This document shows, one piece after another, positions 25,550 through 34,274 of a DNA stretch of 64,000 nucleotides. Within the stretch, counting starts at the first letter, position 1; each line of letters starts with the position of its first letter. The notes beneath the pieces were generated by a model that ran no database searches, had not been told where the DNA came from, and saw nothing but the letters and a program-made list of their open reading frames with translations. Made by a program: the position numbers and the translations under genes. The DNA is taken from contig NZ_CP029176.1 of assembly GCF_003352165.1 (NCBI RefSeq), positions 1,860,001 to 1,924,000 on the forward strand, read 5' to 3'. This stretch comes from Acidibrevibacterium fodinaquatile. GTDB lineage: Bacteria > Pseudomonadota > Alphaproteobacteria > Acetobacterales > Acetobacteraceae.

Positions 25550-27496
25550 ATGAGTTTCATCGAAGACCTGTTTTCCCAGTCTCGGCACGCTTACGAGAGC
25601 AAGCGCGAAAGTGAGATGTCGCTCGGCGAGTATCTCGATCTCTGCCGTGACGATCCGATGGCCCATGCCACCGCCGCCGAACGTATGGTCGCCGCCATCG
25701 GCGAGCCCGAAATCCTCGACACTTCGAAAAATCCGCGCCTTGGCCGCGTGTTCATGAACCGCACCATCCGGGTTTACCCAAGTTTCGCGGATTTCTATGG
25801 GATGGAGGAGACGATCGAGCGAATCGTCAATTTCTTCCGATTCGCAGCACAAGGTCTCGAGGAGAGGAAACAGATTCTCTATCTGCTCGGCCCGGTCGGC
25901 GGCGGCAAATCCTCGCTCGCCGAGCGGCTCAAGCATCTGATGGAAAAACTGCCGATCTATGTGCTCAAGGCCGGCGATCAGCTGAGCCCGGTATTCGAGA
26001 GCCCGCTCGGCCTCTTCGATCCGGAAATCGCGGGCGAGGCGCTGGAAGCGCGCTATCGCATCCCGCGCCGACGCCTGACCGGCCTGCTTTCACCGTGGGC
26101 GCTCAAGCGGCTCGATGAATTCGGAGGCGACATCACGCGGTTTCGCGTCGCGCGCCTTCACCCCTCGCGCGCGCGCCAGATCGGCGTCACCAAGACCGAG
26201 CCAGGGGATGAAAACAACCAGGATATTTCGAGCATGGTCGGAAAAGTCGATATCCGTCAGCTCGAACATTACAGCCAGAACGATCCCGACGCCTATAGCT
26301 ACTCTGGCGGCCTCAACCGCGCAACGCAAGGGCTGCTCGAATTCGTCGAGATGTTCAAAGCGCCGATCAAGATGCTGCACCCCTTGCTCACCGCGACGCA
26401 GGAGGGCAATTACGTCGGCACTGAGAATATCGGCGCCATCCCATTCCAGGGCATCATCCTTGCCCACTCCAACGAGGCGGAGTGGCAAAGTTTCCGCAAC
26501 AACAAGAACAATGAAGCCTTCATCGATCGCATCTGCGTGATCAAGGTGCCCTATTGCCTGCGCGTCACCGAGGAAGAACGCATCTATGAAAAGCTGATCC
26601 AGGGTAGTGAACTCGCCGAAAGCCCGTGTGCGCCGGGCACGCTCGAGATGCTGGCGCGGTTCTCGGTGCTGTCGCGGCTTCGTCCGCCGGCCTCGGGCAG
26701 CCTGTTTTCCAAAATGCGCGTCTATGATGGCGAGAGCTTGAAAGAGACCGATCCTCACGCCAAGTCGGTACAGGAATATCGCGATGCCGCCGGCCTCGAT
26801 GAAGGCATGGAAGGCATTTCGACGCGCTTTGCCTTCAAAGTTTTGTCAGCGACCTTCAACTACGACACCCAGGAGGTCGGCGCCGATGCGGTGCATTTGA
26901 TGTATGTGCTCGAACAAGCGATCCGGCGCGAGCAGTTCGGCAATGAGACCGAGAAGAAATATCTCGAATTCATCAAGGCCGAACTCGCGCCGCGCTACGC
27001 CGAGTTCATCGGCAACGAGATCCAGAAAGCCTATCTCGAATCCTATAACGATTACGGGCAGAATCTGTTCGACCGCTACGTCGATTATGCCGATGCCTGG
27101 ATCGAACACCAAGATTTCAAGGATCCCGACACCGGGCAATTGATGGATCGTGAACTGCTCAATCTCGAGCTGACCAAGATCGAAAAGCCCGCCGGCATCG
27201 CCAATCCCAAAGATTTCCGTAACGAGGTGGTGAAATTCTCGCTCCGCGCCCGCGCCGCCAATGCCGGGCGCAATCCGGCATGGACATCGTACGAGAAAAT
27301 CCGCGAAGTGATCGAGCGTCGTATGTTCAGCCAAGTCGAGGAGTTGCTGCCGGTGATCAGTTTCGGCAGCAAAAAGGAAAACGAGACGGAGAAGAAACAC
27401 AACGAGTTCGTCCAGCGCATGATGTCGCGCGGCTATACCGAACGGCAAGTCCGTCGCCTCGTTGAATGGTACATGCGCGCGAAGCAGGCGGGCTGA
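25550..27496 (+). CDS. prkA: PrkA-family serine protein kinase
   Basis: 648 residues, the full PrkA/YeaG length. The N-terminal AAA part has a P-loop at residues 114-121 (LLGPVGGGKSSLAERLK); the middle carries RITKTEPGDE-type loops and LTATQEGNYVGTENIGAIPF, ILAHSNEAEWQSFRNN; the C-terminal PrkA domain includes YLESYNDYGQNLFDRYVDYA. In E. coli YeaG works with YeaH in nitrogen starvation and stationary-phase adaptation; in Bacillus PrkA affects sporulation. An AAA+ protease activity has also been proposed for PrkA. It leads a three-gene operon with yeaH and spoVR homologues, 25 bases before the next start. Confidence 0.96.
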   Translation: MSFIEDLFSQSRHAYESKRESEMSLGEYLDLCRDDPMAHATAAERMVAAIGEPEILDTSKNPRLGRVFMNRTIRVYPSFADFYGMEETIERIVNFFRFAAQGLEERKQILYLLGPVGGGKSSLAERLKHLMEKLPIYVLKAGDQLSPVFESPLGLFDPEIAGEALEARYRIPRRRLTGLLSPWALKRLDEFGGDITRFRVARLHPSRARQIGVTKTEPGDENNQDISSMVGKVDIRQLEHYSQNDPDAYSYSGGLNRATQGLLEFVEMFKAPIKMLHPLLTATQEGNYVGTENIGAIPFQGIILAHSNEAEWQSFRNNKNNEAFIDRICVIKVPYCLRVTEEERIYEKLIQGSELAESPCAPGTLEMLARFSVLSRLRPPASGSLFSKMRVYDGESLKETDPHAKSVQEYRDAAGLDEGMEGISTRFAFKVLSATFNYDTQEVGADAVHLMYVLEQAIRREQFGNETEKKYLEFIKAELAPRYAEFIGNEIQKAYLESYNDYGQNLFDRYVDYADAWIEHQDFKDPDTGQLMDRELLNLELTKIEKPAGIANPKDFRNEVVKFSLRARAANAGRNPAWTSYEKIREVIERRMFSQVEELLPVISFGSKKENETEKKHNEFVQRMMSRGYTERQVRRLVEWYMRAKQAG

Positions 27497-27521
27497 GCGA
27501 AGCAGGAAGGCGGAACGGCGC

Positions 27522-28814
27522 GTGAACATCATCGACAGACGGCTCAATCCCAAGGGCAAGAGTCTCGCCAACCGGCAGCGGTTTCTTCGTCGTGCCAGAA
27601 AGCAGATTCTCGATGCCGTTCGCGAAGCGTCGGCGCGCGAGGGCATCACCGGGCCGAGCAATCATCGCATCCGCATCAAGGCGGACACGCTGCGCGAGCC
27701 GCGTCTTTATCAATCCGGGCAGGGCGGCGAGCGCTGGCATGTCGCGCCGGGCAATAAGGAGTATGTCGAGGGTGATCGTATCCCACGGCCGCCGCAGAGC
27801 GAAGGCGGCGGCCGTGGAGGCTCTCCCGACGGCGACAGCGAGGACGCGTTCCACTTCGTTCTCAGCCGTGACGAATTCATTGACCTTTTTCTTGAAGACT
27901 TGGAACTTCCCGATCTTTTGCGCAAGGAGTTGCGTGACACCGAAGGCGCGACGCCGCGGCGCGCCGGCTTTCAGATCAGCGGCGCCGCCGCCAATCTCAA
28001 TCTCGTCCGCACCATGCGCAACAGCCTCTCGCGTCGGATCGCGCTCCGCCGCCCGCGTCCCGAGGAAATCGCTGCGCGCGAGGAAGAGCTTGCGCGTTTG
28101 CGCGTCGCGGGCGACACGGATCCCGAAACCCTGGCGCAGCTCGCGGCCGAACTCGAGGCCGAGCGCCGCCGCGCGCGCCGCGTGCCATTCATCGATCCCG
28201 TAGATGTGCGCTACAACCGTTTCGAGGACGTGCCGCGCCCTGCGGTGAGCGCTGTCATGTTCTGCCTCATGGATGTCTCGGGTTCGATGACGGCGCATAT
28301 GAAGGATCTTGCCAAGCGCTTCTACAAATTGCTCTATCTCTTTCTCAGCCGGCGCTACAAGCGGGTCGAGATTGTGTTTATCCGTCACACCCATGTTGCC
28401 CGCGAAGTCGATGAGGAGACGTTTTTTTCCTCGACCGAATCCGGCGGCACCGTGGTTTCGACCGCGCTCGAGGAAATGGCGCGGGTGTTGCGCGCGCGCT
28501 ATCCGCGCGAGCAGTGGAACATCTACGCGGCGCAAGCGTCGGATGGTGACAACATGCCGGCGGATAATCCGCATGCCGTCGCCCTGCTCGAAAAGGTGAT
28601 CTTGCCGGCATGTCAGTATTTCGCCTATCTCGAGGTCGGCCCGGAGGACGAGCGCTATGGCGGCGCAACCGAACTCTGGCGCGCTTATCAGCGTCTCGGG
28701 CAATCCGGCCAGCCGATCGCGATGCGCAAAGTCAATCATCGCAGCCAGATCTACCCGGTTTTCCGACAGCTTTTCTCGCGCGATAAAGCGACACGCAGGG
28801 AGGGGGTAGGGTGA
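27522..28814 (+). CDS. yeaH: YeaH/YhbH family protein (DUF444) with vWA-like domain
   Basis: 430 residues from a GTG at 27522 (VNIIDRRLNPKGKSLANRQR is the conserved N-terminus, so this start is well supported, with GGAAGG about 10 bases upstream). The middle has a Gly-rich linker (EGGGRGGSPDG). The C-terminal half is von Willebrand A-like: AVMFCLMDVSGSMTAHMKDL supplies the DxSxS metal site, and FIRHTHVAREVDEETFFSS and ESGGTVVSTALEEMARVL follow. It partners PrkA in the stress operon. Its stop overlaps the spoVR start (GTGA). Confidence 0.95.
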   Translation: MNIIDRRLNPKGKSLANRQRFLRRARKQILDAVREASAREGITGPSNHRIRIKADTLREPRLYQSGQGGERWHVAPGNKEYVEGDRIPRPPQSEGGGRGGSPDGDSEDAFHFVLSRDEFIDLFLEDLELPDLLRKELRDTEGATPRRAGFQISGAAANLNLVRTMRNSLSRRIALRRPRPEEIAAREEELARLRVAGDTDPETLAQLAAELEAERRRARRVPFIDPVDVRYNRFEDVPRPAVSAVMFCLMDVSGSMTAHMKDLAKRFYKLLYLFLSRRYKRVEIVFIRHTHVAREVDEETFFSSTESGGTVVSTALEEMARVLRARYPREQWNIYAAQASDGDNMPADNPHAVALLEKVILPACQYFAYLEVGPEDERYGGATELWRAYQRLGQSGQPIAMRKVNHRSQIYPVFRQLFSRDKATRREGVG

Positions 28815-30352
28815 CCCACCAGTTGGCCGATCGATTTCGTATTTCATCGGGATCGGACTGGACTTTCTCCGACCTGCGTCGCACGCACGACTTAATCGCG
28901 GAGATCGCGCGGGGAGAGCTTGGTCTCGATACCTATCCGAGCCAGATCGAGGTCATCACCTCGGAGCAGATGCTCGATGCCTATTCGTCGATCGGCTTGC
29001 CGTTGATGTATCGGCATTGGTCGTTCGGCAAGCGGTTTGCGCGCGATGAGGCGCTCTATCGTCACGGCTATAGTAGCCTCGCCTATGAAATCGTCATCAA
29101 TTCCAATCCCTGCATCGTCTATGTCATGGAGGAAAACTCCATGGCGATGCAGGCCCTGGTGATGGCGCATGCCGCCTTCGGGCACAATCATTTCTTCAAG
29201 AACAATTCGCTGTTCCGGCAATGGACCGACGCTGGCGGTATTCTCGATTACATGGAGTTTGCCAAAAGCTACATCGCCCGTTGCGAGGAGAAATACGGCG
29301 AGGTAGCGGTGGAGCGTGTGCTCGACGCCGCGCATGCGCTGATGATGCAGGGCGTGAGCCGTTATCCCCGCCGGCGTGGTTTCGACCTCGCCGACGAGGC
29401 GCGGCGCGAAGCCGAACGGCGGGAGGAGGAAGAGCGCACTTTCAACGATCTCTGGCGCACACTTCCGGAAGGTCGGTCGCCGCGCATTCTCCATCCCGAG
29501 CTGGCCGAACGGCAGCGCTTACTCGGCCTCCCTGAGGAAAACATTCTCTATTTCTTGGAAAAAAAGGCGCCGCGCCTGAAACCCTGGCAGCGTGAGATCC
29601 TCCGCATCGTCCGCCACATCGCGCAGTATTTCTATCCGCAGAAGCAGACCAAGATGATGAACGAGGGCTGCGCCACCTTCGTCCATTACCACATCATGAA
29701 CCGCCTCCACGAACAAGGGGTGCTCGATGACGGCGGCATGCTGGAATTTCTCCACTCTCATACGAGCGTCGTCTTTCAACCCGATTTCGATGATCCGCGC
29801 TTTTCCGGTCTCAACCCGTATGCCCTCGGCTTCGCGATGATGCAGGACATCGCCCGCATCACCACCGCACCGACCGAGGAGGACCGGCTCTGGTTCCCCG
29901 ATATTGCCGGCAATGGGGATCCCTACGCAACGCTCCGCGAGGCTTGGGTCGCGTACCGTGATGAAAGCTTCATCCGTCAGTTTTTGAGCCCGTCCTTGAT
30001 CCGTAAGATGAAGCTCTTTTCCGTCCATGACGATGGCCGTTCCGATCTCGTCGTCGAGGCGATCCATGACGAGCGCGGCTATCGTGCGGTGCGGGCGGCG
30101 CTTGCCGATTCCTTCGATGTCATCAAGCATGAGCCGGAGATCGAGATTGTCGATGTCGATCTCGACGGTGATCGGCGGTTGCTTTTGCAAAATCGGGTGC
30201 ATCACGGGGTCATGCTGGAGGGCGAGGATGCCGAGCGTGTCCTCGATCACCTCGCGTTTCTGTGGGGCTATGAGGTTAGTCTGGTCGAGATCGACGCCGT
30301 GAGTGGCAAAGTGCTCCGCAGCTTTGATGCCGGCCCGCCCGATCCGCCCTGA
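28811..30352 (+). CDS. SpoVR/YcgB family protein
   Basis: 513 residues from a GTG at 28811 behind a strong AGGGAGGGGGT site. Conserved SpoVR features: DTYPSQIEVITSEQMLDAYS, GLPLMYRHWSFGKRFARDEA, FGHNHFFKNNSLFRQWTDAG, MNEGCATFVHYHIMNRLHEQ and LNPYALGFAMMQDIARI. The HNHFFK and EGCATFVHYH motifs suggest metal binding, though no activity is established. SpoVR is named for Bacillus spore cortex; in non-sporulating bacteria it sits with yeaG/yeaH or responds to the same stresses. Overlaps yeaH by 4 bases, consistent with one transcript. Confidence 0.95.
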   Translation: MTHQLADRFRISSGSDWTFSDLRRTHDLIAEIARGELGLDTYPSQIEVITSEQMLDAYSSIGLPLMYRHWSFGKRFARDEALYRHGYSSLAYEIVINSNPCIVYVMEENSMAMQALVMAHAAFGHNHFFKNNSLFRQWTDAGGILDYMEFAKSYIARCEEKYGEVAVERVLDAAHALMMQGVSRYPRRRGFDLADEARREAERREEEERTFNDLWRTLPEGRSPRILHPELAERQRLLGLPEENILYFLEKKAPRLKPWQREILRIVRHIAQYFYPQKQTKMMNEGCATFVHYHIMNRLHEQGVLDDGGMLEFLHSHTSVVFQPDFDDPRFSGLNPYALGFAMMQDIARITTAPTEEDRLWFPDIAGNGDPYATLREAWVAYRDESFIRQFLSPSLIRKMKLFSVHDDGRSDLVVEAIHDERGYRAVRAALADSFDVIKHEPEIEIVDVDLDGDRRLLLQNRVHHGVMLEGEDAERVLDHLAFLWGYEVSLVEIDAVSGKVLRSFDAGPPDPP

Positions 30353-30357
30353 GGCAA

Positions 30358-30387
30358 GCGCCGGGGGACGCGCGAGCCGCCCGGCGC
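30358..30387 (+). terminator. possible terminator after spoVR
   Basis: GCGCCGGG and CCCGGCGC form perfect 8-bp arms around a 14-base loop, 5 bases after the spoVR stop. The following AGGTTTCCTT is only weakly T-rich, so a rho-independent terminator is plausible but not certain. Confidence 0.4.
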
Positions 30388-30454
30388 AGGTTTCCTTCCC
30401 CGCGTTCTTGCGCTAGTATCGGAGGCAAAGCAACGCTGGGGAAGGATTGCGGTG

Positions 30455-31624
30455 ATGACGGAAGCTTGCATCGTCGGGTGGGTGCATTCACCCTTTGGCA
30501 AATTGGAGGAAAGCGACGTCGAGGGCCTGTTTGCCCGCGTCGCGGGTGCGGCGATCGCCGATGCCGGGATCGCGCCTGCGGAGATCGACGCGGTGTTCGT
30601 CGGGCTCTTCAATAACGGCTTTTCTGCGCAGGATTTTCCTTCCTCGCTGGTTTTCCAGGCGGTGCCCGAGCTTCGTTTCAAGCCGGCGACGCGCTATGAA
30701 AATGCCTGCGCCACCGGCTCCGCCGCGGTGCATGGCGCGCGGGATTTTCTCGCCTCCGGCCGCGGCCGTTTCGCGCTCGTCGTCGGCGCCGAGAAAATGA
30801 CCGCAACCCCCGGCCCAGAGGTCGGCGATATCCTGCTCAAAGCGAGCTATCGCCGCGAGGAAGCGGAGATTCCGGCGGGATTTGCCGGTGTTTTCGGCCG
30901 CATCGCTGAGCGCTATTTTCAACGTTTCGGCGATCAGTCGGATGCGTTGGCGGCGATCGCCGCGAAAAACCACAAAAACGGCGTCGATAATCCGTTCGCG
31001 CAGATGCGTAAGGATCTCGGATTCGCGTTCTGCCGCGCGGTGAGCGAGAAAAATCCTTATGTCGCGCCGCCGCTCAAGCGCACCGATTGTTCCCTCGTGT
31101 CCGATGGCGCCGCCGCTCTGGTGCTGACCGACGAGGAGACCGCCCGCGCCATGGCCAAAGCGGTGCGGTTTCGCGCGACCGCCCAGGTCAATGATTTCCT
31201 GCCGCTGTCGCGCCGCGATATCGTTTTGTTCGAGGGGGCGGCGCTCGCCTGGCAGCAGGCGTTGGCGCAAGCCGGGATCGATGTCTGGGATCTCTCTTTC
31301 GTTGAAACCCATGATTGCTTCACCATCGCCGAATTGATCGAATACGAAGCGATGGGTCTTGCCGCCCCGGGTCAGGGTGCCCGTATCGCGCTCGAGGGCG
31401 TAACCGCGGCGGATGGAAAATTGCCGGTGAACCGCTCCGGCGGCCTCAAAGCCAAGGGCCACCCGATCGGTGCGACCGGCGTTTCCATGCACGCGCTGGC
31501 AGCGATGCAACTCACCGGCGCGGCCGGCGCGATGCAGCTTCCCCGCGCCGATCTTGGCGCGGTGTTCAACATGGGCGGGGCTGCGGTCGCGAATTATGTC
31601 TCGATTCTCGAGCCGCTGAAGTAG
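30455..31624 (+). CDS. thiolase-family protein (SCP2-thiolase-like)
   Basis: 389 residues from ATG 30455, with GAAGGA 8 bases upstream (the preceding GTG is an alternative). It has the thiolase fold: active-site Cys in RYENACATGSAAVHGARDF and the His motifs in FVETHDCFTIAELIEYEAMG and KAKGHPIGATGVSMHALAAM. The C-terminal CxG motif of degradative thiolases reads NMGG, which places it in the SCP-x-like/acetyl-CoA acetyltransferase group lacking the second Cys, so it may not be a simple beta-ketothiolase. No partner OB-fold (DUF35) protein is adjacent. Stand-alone promoter probable. Confidence 0.85.
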   Translation: MTEACIVGWVHSPFGKLEESDVEGLFARVAGAAIADAGIAPAEIDAVFVGLFNNGFSAQDFPSSLVFQAVPELRFKPATRYENACATGSAAVHGARDFLASGRGRFALVVGAEKMTATPGPEVGDILLKASYRREEAEIPAGFAGVFGRIAERYFQRFGDQSDALAAIAAKNHKNGVDNPFAQMRKDLGFAFCRAVSEKNPYVAPPLKRTDCSLVSDGAAALVLTDEETARAMAKAVRFRATAQVNDFLPLSRRDIVLFEGAALAWQQALAQAGIDVWDLSFVETHDCFTIAELIEYEAMGLAAPGQGARIALEGVTAADGKLPVNRSGGLKAKGHPIGATGVSMHALAAMQLTGAAGAMQLPRADLGAVFNMGGAAVANYVSILEPLK

Positions 31625-31821
31625 GGCAAAGAAATCCTCCGGCTGGCCCCCGGAAAGACCTCCCTTGCGGCAAAAGCGGATGGCGGCAAGGGTCGGATGA
31701 TGCGTTCCTCGGGAGCCTCATCGGAGGGGGAGCACCCGGTTCCCCTGTCCCGGGGCCGCGCCTCTGTTCATCCGCCGCGCGGGGTGGCAGAGTGCCGGCC
31801 TTCGCGGAATCCGGGAGAGAA

Positions 31822-33612
31822 ATGGCCATGACAGACAATGGATCGCGGCGCTTGCGCAGCCGGCGGTGGTTCGATGACCCGCATGATCCGGGGATGACGG
31901 CGCTCTATGTCGAGCGCTATCTCAATTTCGGCTTAACGCGCGAAGAACTGCAATCGGGCAAGCCGATCATCGGCATCGCTCAGACCGGCTCCGACCTCTC
32001 GCCCTGCAACCGCCATCACCTTGATCTTGCGTCCCGCGTCAAAGATGGCATTCGCGAGGCCGGCGGCGTGCCGCTCGAATTTCCGCTGCACCCGATCCAA
32101 GAGACCGGCAAGCGCCCGACCGCGGCGCTCGATCGCAATCTCGCCTATCTCGGCCTCGTTGAGGTGCTGCACGGCTATCCGCTCGATGGCGTCGTCCTCA
32201 CCACCGGCTGCGACAAGACGACGCCGGCCTGCTTGATGGGGGCGGCGACGGTGAACATCCCGGCGATCGTGCTCTCTGGCGGGCCGATGCTCGATGGCTG
32301 GTGGCAGGGGCGGCTTTCCGGCTCGGGCACCATCGTCTGGGAGGGGCGAAAGCTCTACGCCGAGGGCAAGATCGATTACAATCAGTTCATGGACATGGTG
32401 GCGTCGTCCGCGCCCTCGGTCGGGCATTGCAATACCATGGGCACGGCGACCTCGATGAACAGTCTCGCCGAGGCGCTTGGCATGTCGCTCCCCGGCTGTG
32501 CCGCGATCCCGGGCCCCTATCGTGAGCGCGGGCAGATGGCCTATGAGACCGGGCGGCGGATCGTTGCCATGGTGCATGAGAATCTCCGCCCCTCCGATAT
32601 TATGACCAAAGCGGCGTTCGAGAACGCGGTGGTCGCGGCGGCGGCACTCGGCGCCTCATCCAATTGCCCGATCCACATGATCGCGATCGCGCGCCACATG
32701 GGCGTCGAGCACACGCTCGATGACTGGCAGCGTCTGGGGCCGGAGATTCCGCTGCTCGTCGATTGTCAGCCCGCCGGGCGCTTCCTCGGCGAGGCATTTC
32801 ACCGCGCCGGCGGCGTGCCGGCGGTGATGAGGGAGCTGCTCGCCGCCGGCAAGCTCGACGGCTCGGTGATGACGGTGACGGGGCGGACGCTCGCCGAGAA
32901 TCTTGCCTCCGTGCCCGAGCCCGATCGCGAGGTGATCCGGGCCTATGACAAGCCGCTTCGCGAGCGCGCCGGATATGTCGTGATGTCCGGCAATCTCTTC
33001 GAGAGCGCGGTGATGAAGACCAGCGTGATCGACGCTGCCTTCCGCCGCCGCTTCCTCTCCGACCCCGCCCACCCGGACGTGTTCGAGGGCAAGGCGATCA
33101 TCTTCGAGGGGCCGGAGGATTATCACGCCCGGATCGAGGATCCGGCGCTCGGCGTGGACGAGCATTCGATCCTGATTATTCGCAATTGCGGCCCGGTTGG
33201 GTATCCGGGCAGCGCCGAGGTGGTGAACATGCAGCCGCCGGCAGCCCTTCTGAAGCGCGGCATCGATGCGCTGCCGACGATGGGCGACGGGCGGCAATCG
33301 GGCACGTCCGGCAGCCCCTCGATCCTCAACGTGACGCCGGAGGCGGCGGTCGGCGGCGGGCTCGCGCTGTTACGCAGCGGCGATCGCATCCGTGTCGATC
33401 TCACCAAGCGTCGCGTCGATGTTCTGCTCGATGACGGCGAACTCGCCGCCCGCCGCGCCGCCTGGAGCCCGCCCAAGCTCGACAACAAGACGCCGTGGGA
33501 GGAGATTTATCGAAGCATGGTCGGCCAGCTCGGCACCGGGGCGTGCCTGGAGCCCGCGACACTTTATCTCGATATCATCACGACGCGCGGCGAATCGCGC
33601 AATAACCACTGA
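31822..33612 (+). CDS. IlvD/Edd-family sugar-acid dehydratase
   Basis: 596 residues from ATG 31822 (an alternative ATG is 6 bases on). Three Cys that should hold the Fe-S cluster are at 62 (SDLSPCNRHH), 130 (TTGCDKTTPAC) and 203 (SVGHCNTMGT). Family motifs PGPYRERGQMAYETGRRIV and GPVGYPGSAEVVNMQPP are clear. The length and the H-rich N-terminus (CNRHH) fit the L-arabinonate/D-xylonate dehydratase subgroup with a [2Fe-2S] cluster rather than branched-chain IlvD. It would dehydrate an aldonic acid to a 2-keto-3-deoxy acid. Its last 13 residues are encoded in a 40-bp segment repeated after the next gene. Confidence 0.87.
   Translation: MAMTDNGSRRLRSRRWFDDPHDPGMTALYVERYLNFGLTREELQSGKPIIGIAQTGSDLSPCNRHHLDLASRVKDGIREAGGVPLEFPLHPIQETGKRPTAALDRNLAYLGLVEVLHGYPLDGVVLTTGCDKTTPACLMGAATVNIPAIVLSGGPMLDGWWQGRLSGSGTIVWEGRKLYAEGKIDYNQFMDMVASSAPSVGHCNTMGTATSMNSLAEALGMSLPGCAAIPGPYRERGQMAYETGRRIVAMVHENLRPSDIMTKAAFENAVVAAAALGASSNCPIHMIAIARHMGVEHTLDDWQRLGPEIPLLVDCQPAGRFLGEAFHRAGGVPAVMRELLAAGKLDGSVMTVTGRTLAENLASVPEPDREVIRAYDKPLRERAGYVVMSGNLFESAVMKTSVIDAAFRRRFLSDPAHPDVFEGKAIIFEGPEDYHARIEDPALGVDEHSILIIRNCGPVGYPGSAEVVNMQPPAALLKRGIDALPTMGDGRQSGTSGSPSILNVTPEAAVGGGLALLRSGDRIRVDLTKRRVDVLLDDGELAARRAAWSPPKLDNKTPWEEIYRSMVGQLGTGACLEPATLYLDIITTRGESRNNH
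33571..33610. repeat. 40-bp direct repeat, left copy (end of dehydratase)
   Basis: A perfect 40-bp match to 34221-34260, begin GATATCATCACGACGCG, end AATAACCACT. The bases immediately before and after differ between copies, so 40 bp is the full extent. This copy encodes the last 13 dehydratase codons and the T of its TGA stop. Confidence 0.97.
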
Positions 33613-33662
33613 GAGCGGCGGGCGATCAAGCCGAGGTAATCTCATCGGGTAGACAACCAACT

Positions 33663-34262
33663 ATGAATGAACCGAATATCCTCGCGAAAAGTGAGATGGC
33701 ACTTCTGGTCATCGATGTGCAGCATGGATTTGATGAGATCGAAGCGAGTGGTCTTGGTCGAAACAATCCTGGCGCTTTGATGGAAATCGGTCGACTGCTG
33801 ACAGCGTTCCGGGCGTGGAAAAAGCCGATTTTCCATATTCGGCACGAGGGAACAGCGCCAAATTCGTTTTTTTGTCCGGGTAGTCGAGGCTTTGCGGTTA
33901 AAGCGGAGGCGCGCGAACTGCCTGGGGAGCCAGTGATCGTCAAACGGGTCAATAGCGCATTCATCGGCACCGATCTCGAAGCCCGGCTTCGTGCGGCGGG
34001 CATCGGGACGCTTGTGATCTGCGGGGCAACAACCAATCACTGTGTCGAGACGACAACCCGGATGGCAGGCAATCTGGGATTCGATCCATGGCTGGTGCGA
34101 GACGCGACCTGGACATTCGACCGTATCGGCCCGGACGGCGACCGTCATCCGGCCGCCGACGTTCATGCGATGACGCTTGCCAACCTGCACCAAGAGTTCG
34201 CACGAATTGTAACGACATCGGATATCATCACGACGCGCGGCGAATCGCGCAATAACCACTAA
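33663..34262 (+). CDS. isochorismatase-like cysteine hydrolase
   Basis: 199 residues. Family core: MALLVIDVQHGFDEIEASG with the catalytic Asp, VKRVNSAFIGTDLEARLRAA with the Lys, and CGATTNHCVETTTRMAGNLG with the Cys nucleophile. Relatives hydrolyse amides, nicotinamide, biuret or isochorismate; the substrate here is open. The last 13 residues (DIITTRGESRNNH) are identical to those of the upstream dehydratase because of the 40-bp repeat, so the C-terminus is chimeric. Composition differs sharply: I count about 48% GC in its first 120 bases against about 75% in a sample of the next gene. There is no good Shine-Dalgarno before its ATG. It looks inserted into a dehydratase-SDR operon. Confidence 0.9.
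   Translation: MNEPNILAKSEMALLVIDVQHGFDEIEASGLGRNNPGALMEIGRLLTAFRAWKKPIFHIRHEGTAPNSFFCPGSRGFAVKAEARELPGEPVIVKRVNSAFIGTDLEARLRAAGIGTLVICGATTNHCVETTTRMAGNLGFDPWLVRDATWTFDRIGPDGDRHPAADVHAMTLANLHQEFARIVTTSDIITTRGESRNNH
34221..34260. repeat. 40-bp direct repeat, right copy (end of isochorismatase-like gene)
   Basis: Second perfect copy of 33571-33610. Here it is followed by AAGGAGG, which makes the stop TAA and supplies the SDR gene's ribosome-binding site. That suggests this copy has the ancestral right-hand context. Confidence 0.97.
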
Positions 34263-34274
34263 GGAGGCAGAGAT

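Noticed and set aside
27357-28847. 496-codon minus-strand frame
   Set aside because: Antisense to yeaH.
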